From assembly GCA_963971405.1 (NCBI GenBank), contig OZ020486.1, forward strand, positions 7,587,419 through 7,651,418: a stretch of 64,000 bases of DNA, given 5' to 3'. The notes under the pieces were generated by a model. That model was not told where the DNA came from. It saw only the letters and a program-made list of their open reading frames with translations, and did no database searches. Position 1 is the first letter of the stretch. Each line of letters opens with the position of its first letter. A program made the position numbers and the translations under genes. Shown one piece after another: positions 63,984-64,000 of this stretch. The stretch comes from Psococerastis gibbosa. Lineage: Eukaryota; Arthropoda; Insecta; Psocodea; Psocidae.

Positions 63984-64000
63984 TTTAGGTAGGTTGCTTT

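Overview
The window is nuclear DNA from an arthropod, most likely an insect. The genes are split by many small introns with ordinary GT-AG borders, base composition is AT-rich, and introns and spacers are packed with LINE remnants, tRNA-derived SINEs and several families of small inverted-repeat DNA transposons. I cannot name the species from the sequence.

Layout of genes: (1) 4298-4431 (+) is the terminal exon of an adrenodoxin/ferredoxin reductase gene (FDXR, fly dare); the rest lies left of the window or is not visible. (2) 5507-22281 (-) is a complete Hsp110-family chaperone gene (Hsc70Cb/HSPA4), 14 coding exons, 806 residues. (3) 22811-23823 (+) is a complete ubiquitin-fold modifier 1 gene (UFM1), 3 exons, 86 residues, divergent from Hsp110; the 529 bp between their start codons holds a perfect four-unit heat shock element. 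(4) 31027-48995 (-) is a complete tandem-propeller coronin (coronin-7/pod1), 20 coding exons, 1219 residues, ending in a 9-nt coding micro-exon. (5) 54745-54827 (+) is a first exon of a THAP zinc-finger protein with no second exon in sight. (6) 60540-63983 (+) is mitochondrial ribosomal protein L22, 3 exons, 206 residues. All splice phases of the four complete genes were checked by hand and give one open reading frame each.

Mobile DNA: the largest single ORF (56542-60255, -) belongs to an intact endonuclease-RT-RNase H LINE bounded by a perfect 11-bp target duplication, inserted 184 bp upstream of the mRpL22 start codon. Other LINE scraps end in different short tandem tails. DNA transposons include hAT-type elements with 8-bp target duplications, foldback elements flanked by TTAA, and a large set of foldbacks with GGCGG...TTCCACC termini sharing an 18-bp core. 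A decayed PIF/Harbinger-like transposase sits at 50.1 kb inside inverted repeats that were later hit by hAT elements.

The genes are unrelated housekeeping functions: protein folding, ufmylation, actin/Golgi coronin, mitochondrial electron transfer and mitochondrial translation. I see no operon-like logic. The interest lies in the shared promoter between the Hsp110 and UFM1 genes and in transposon layering close to splice sites and promoters.
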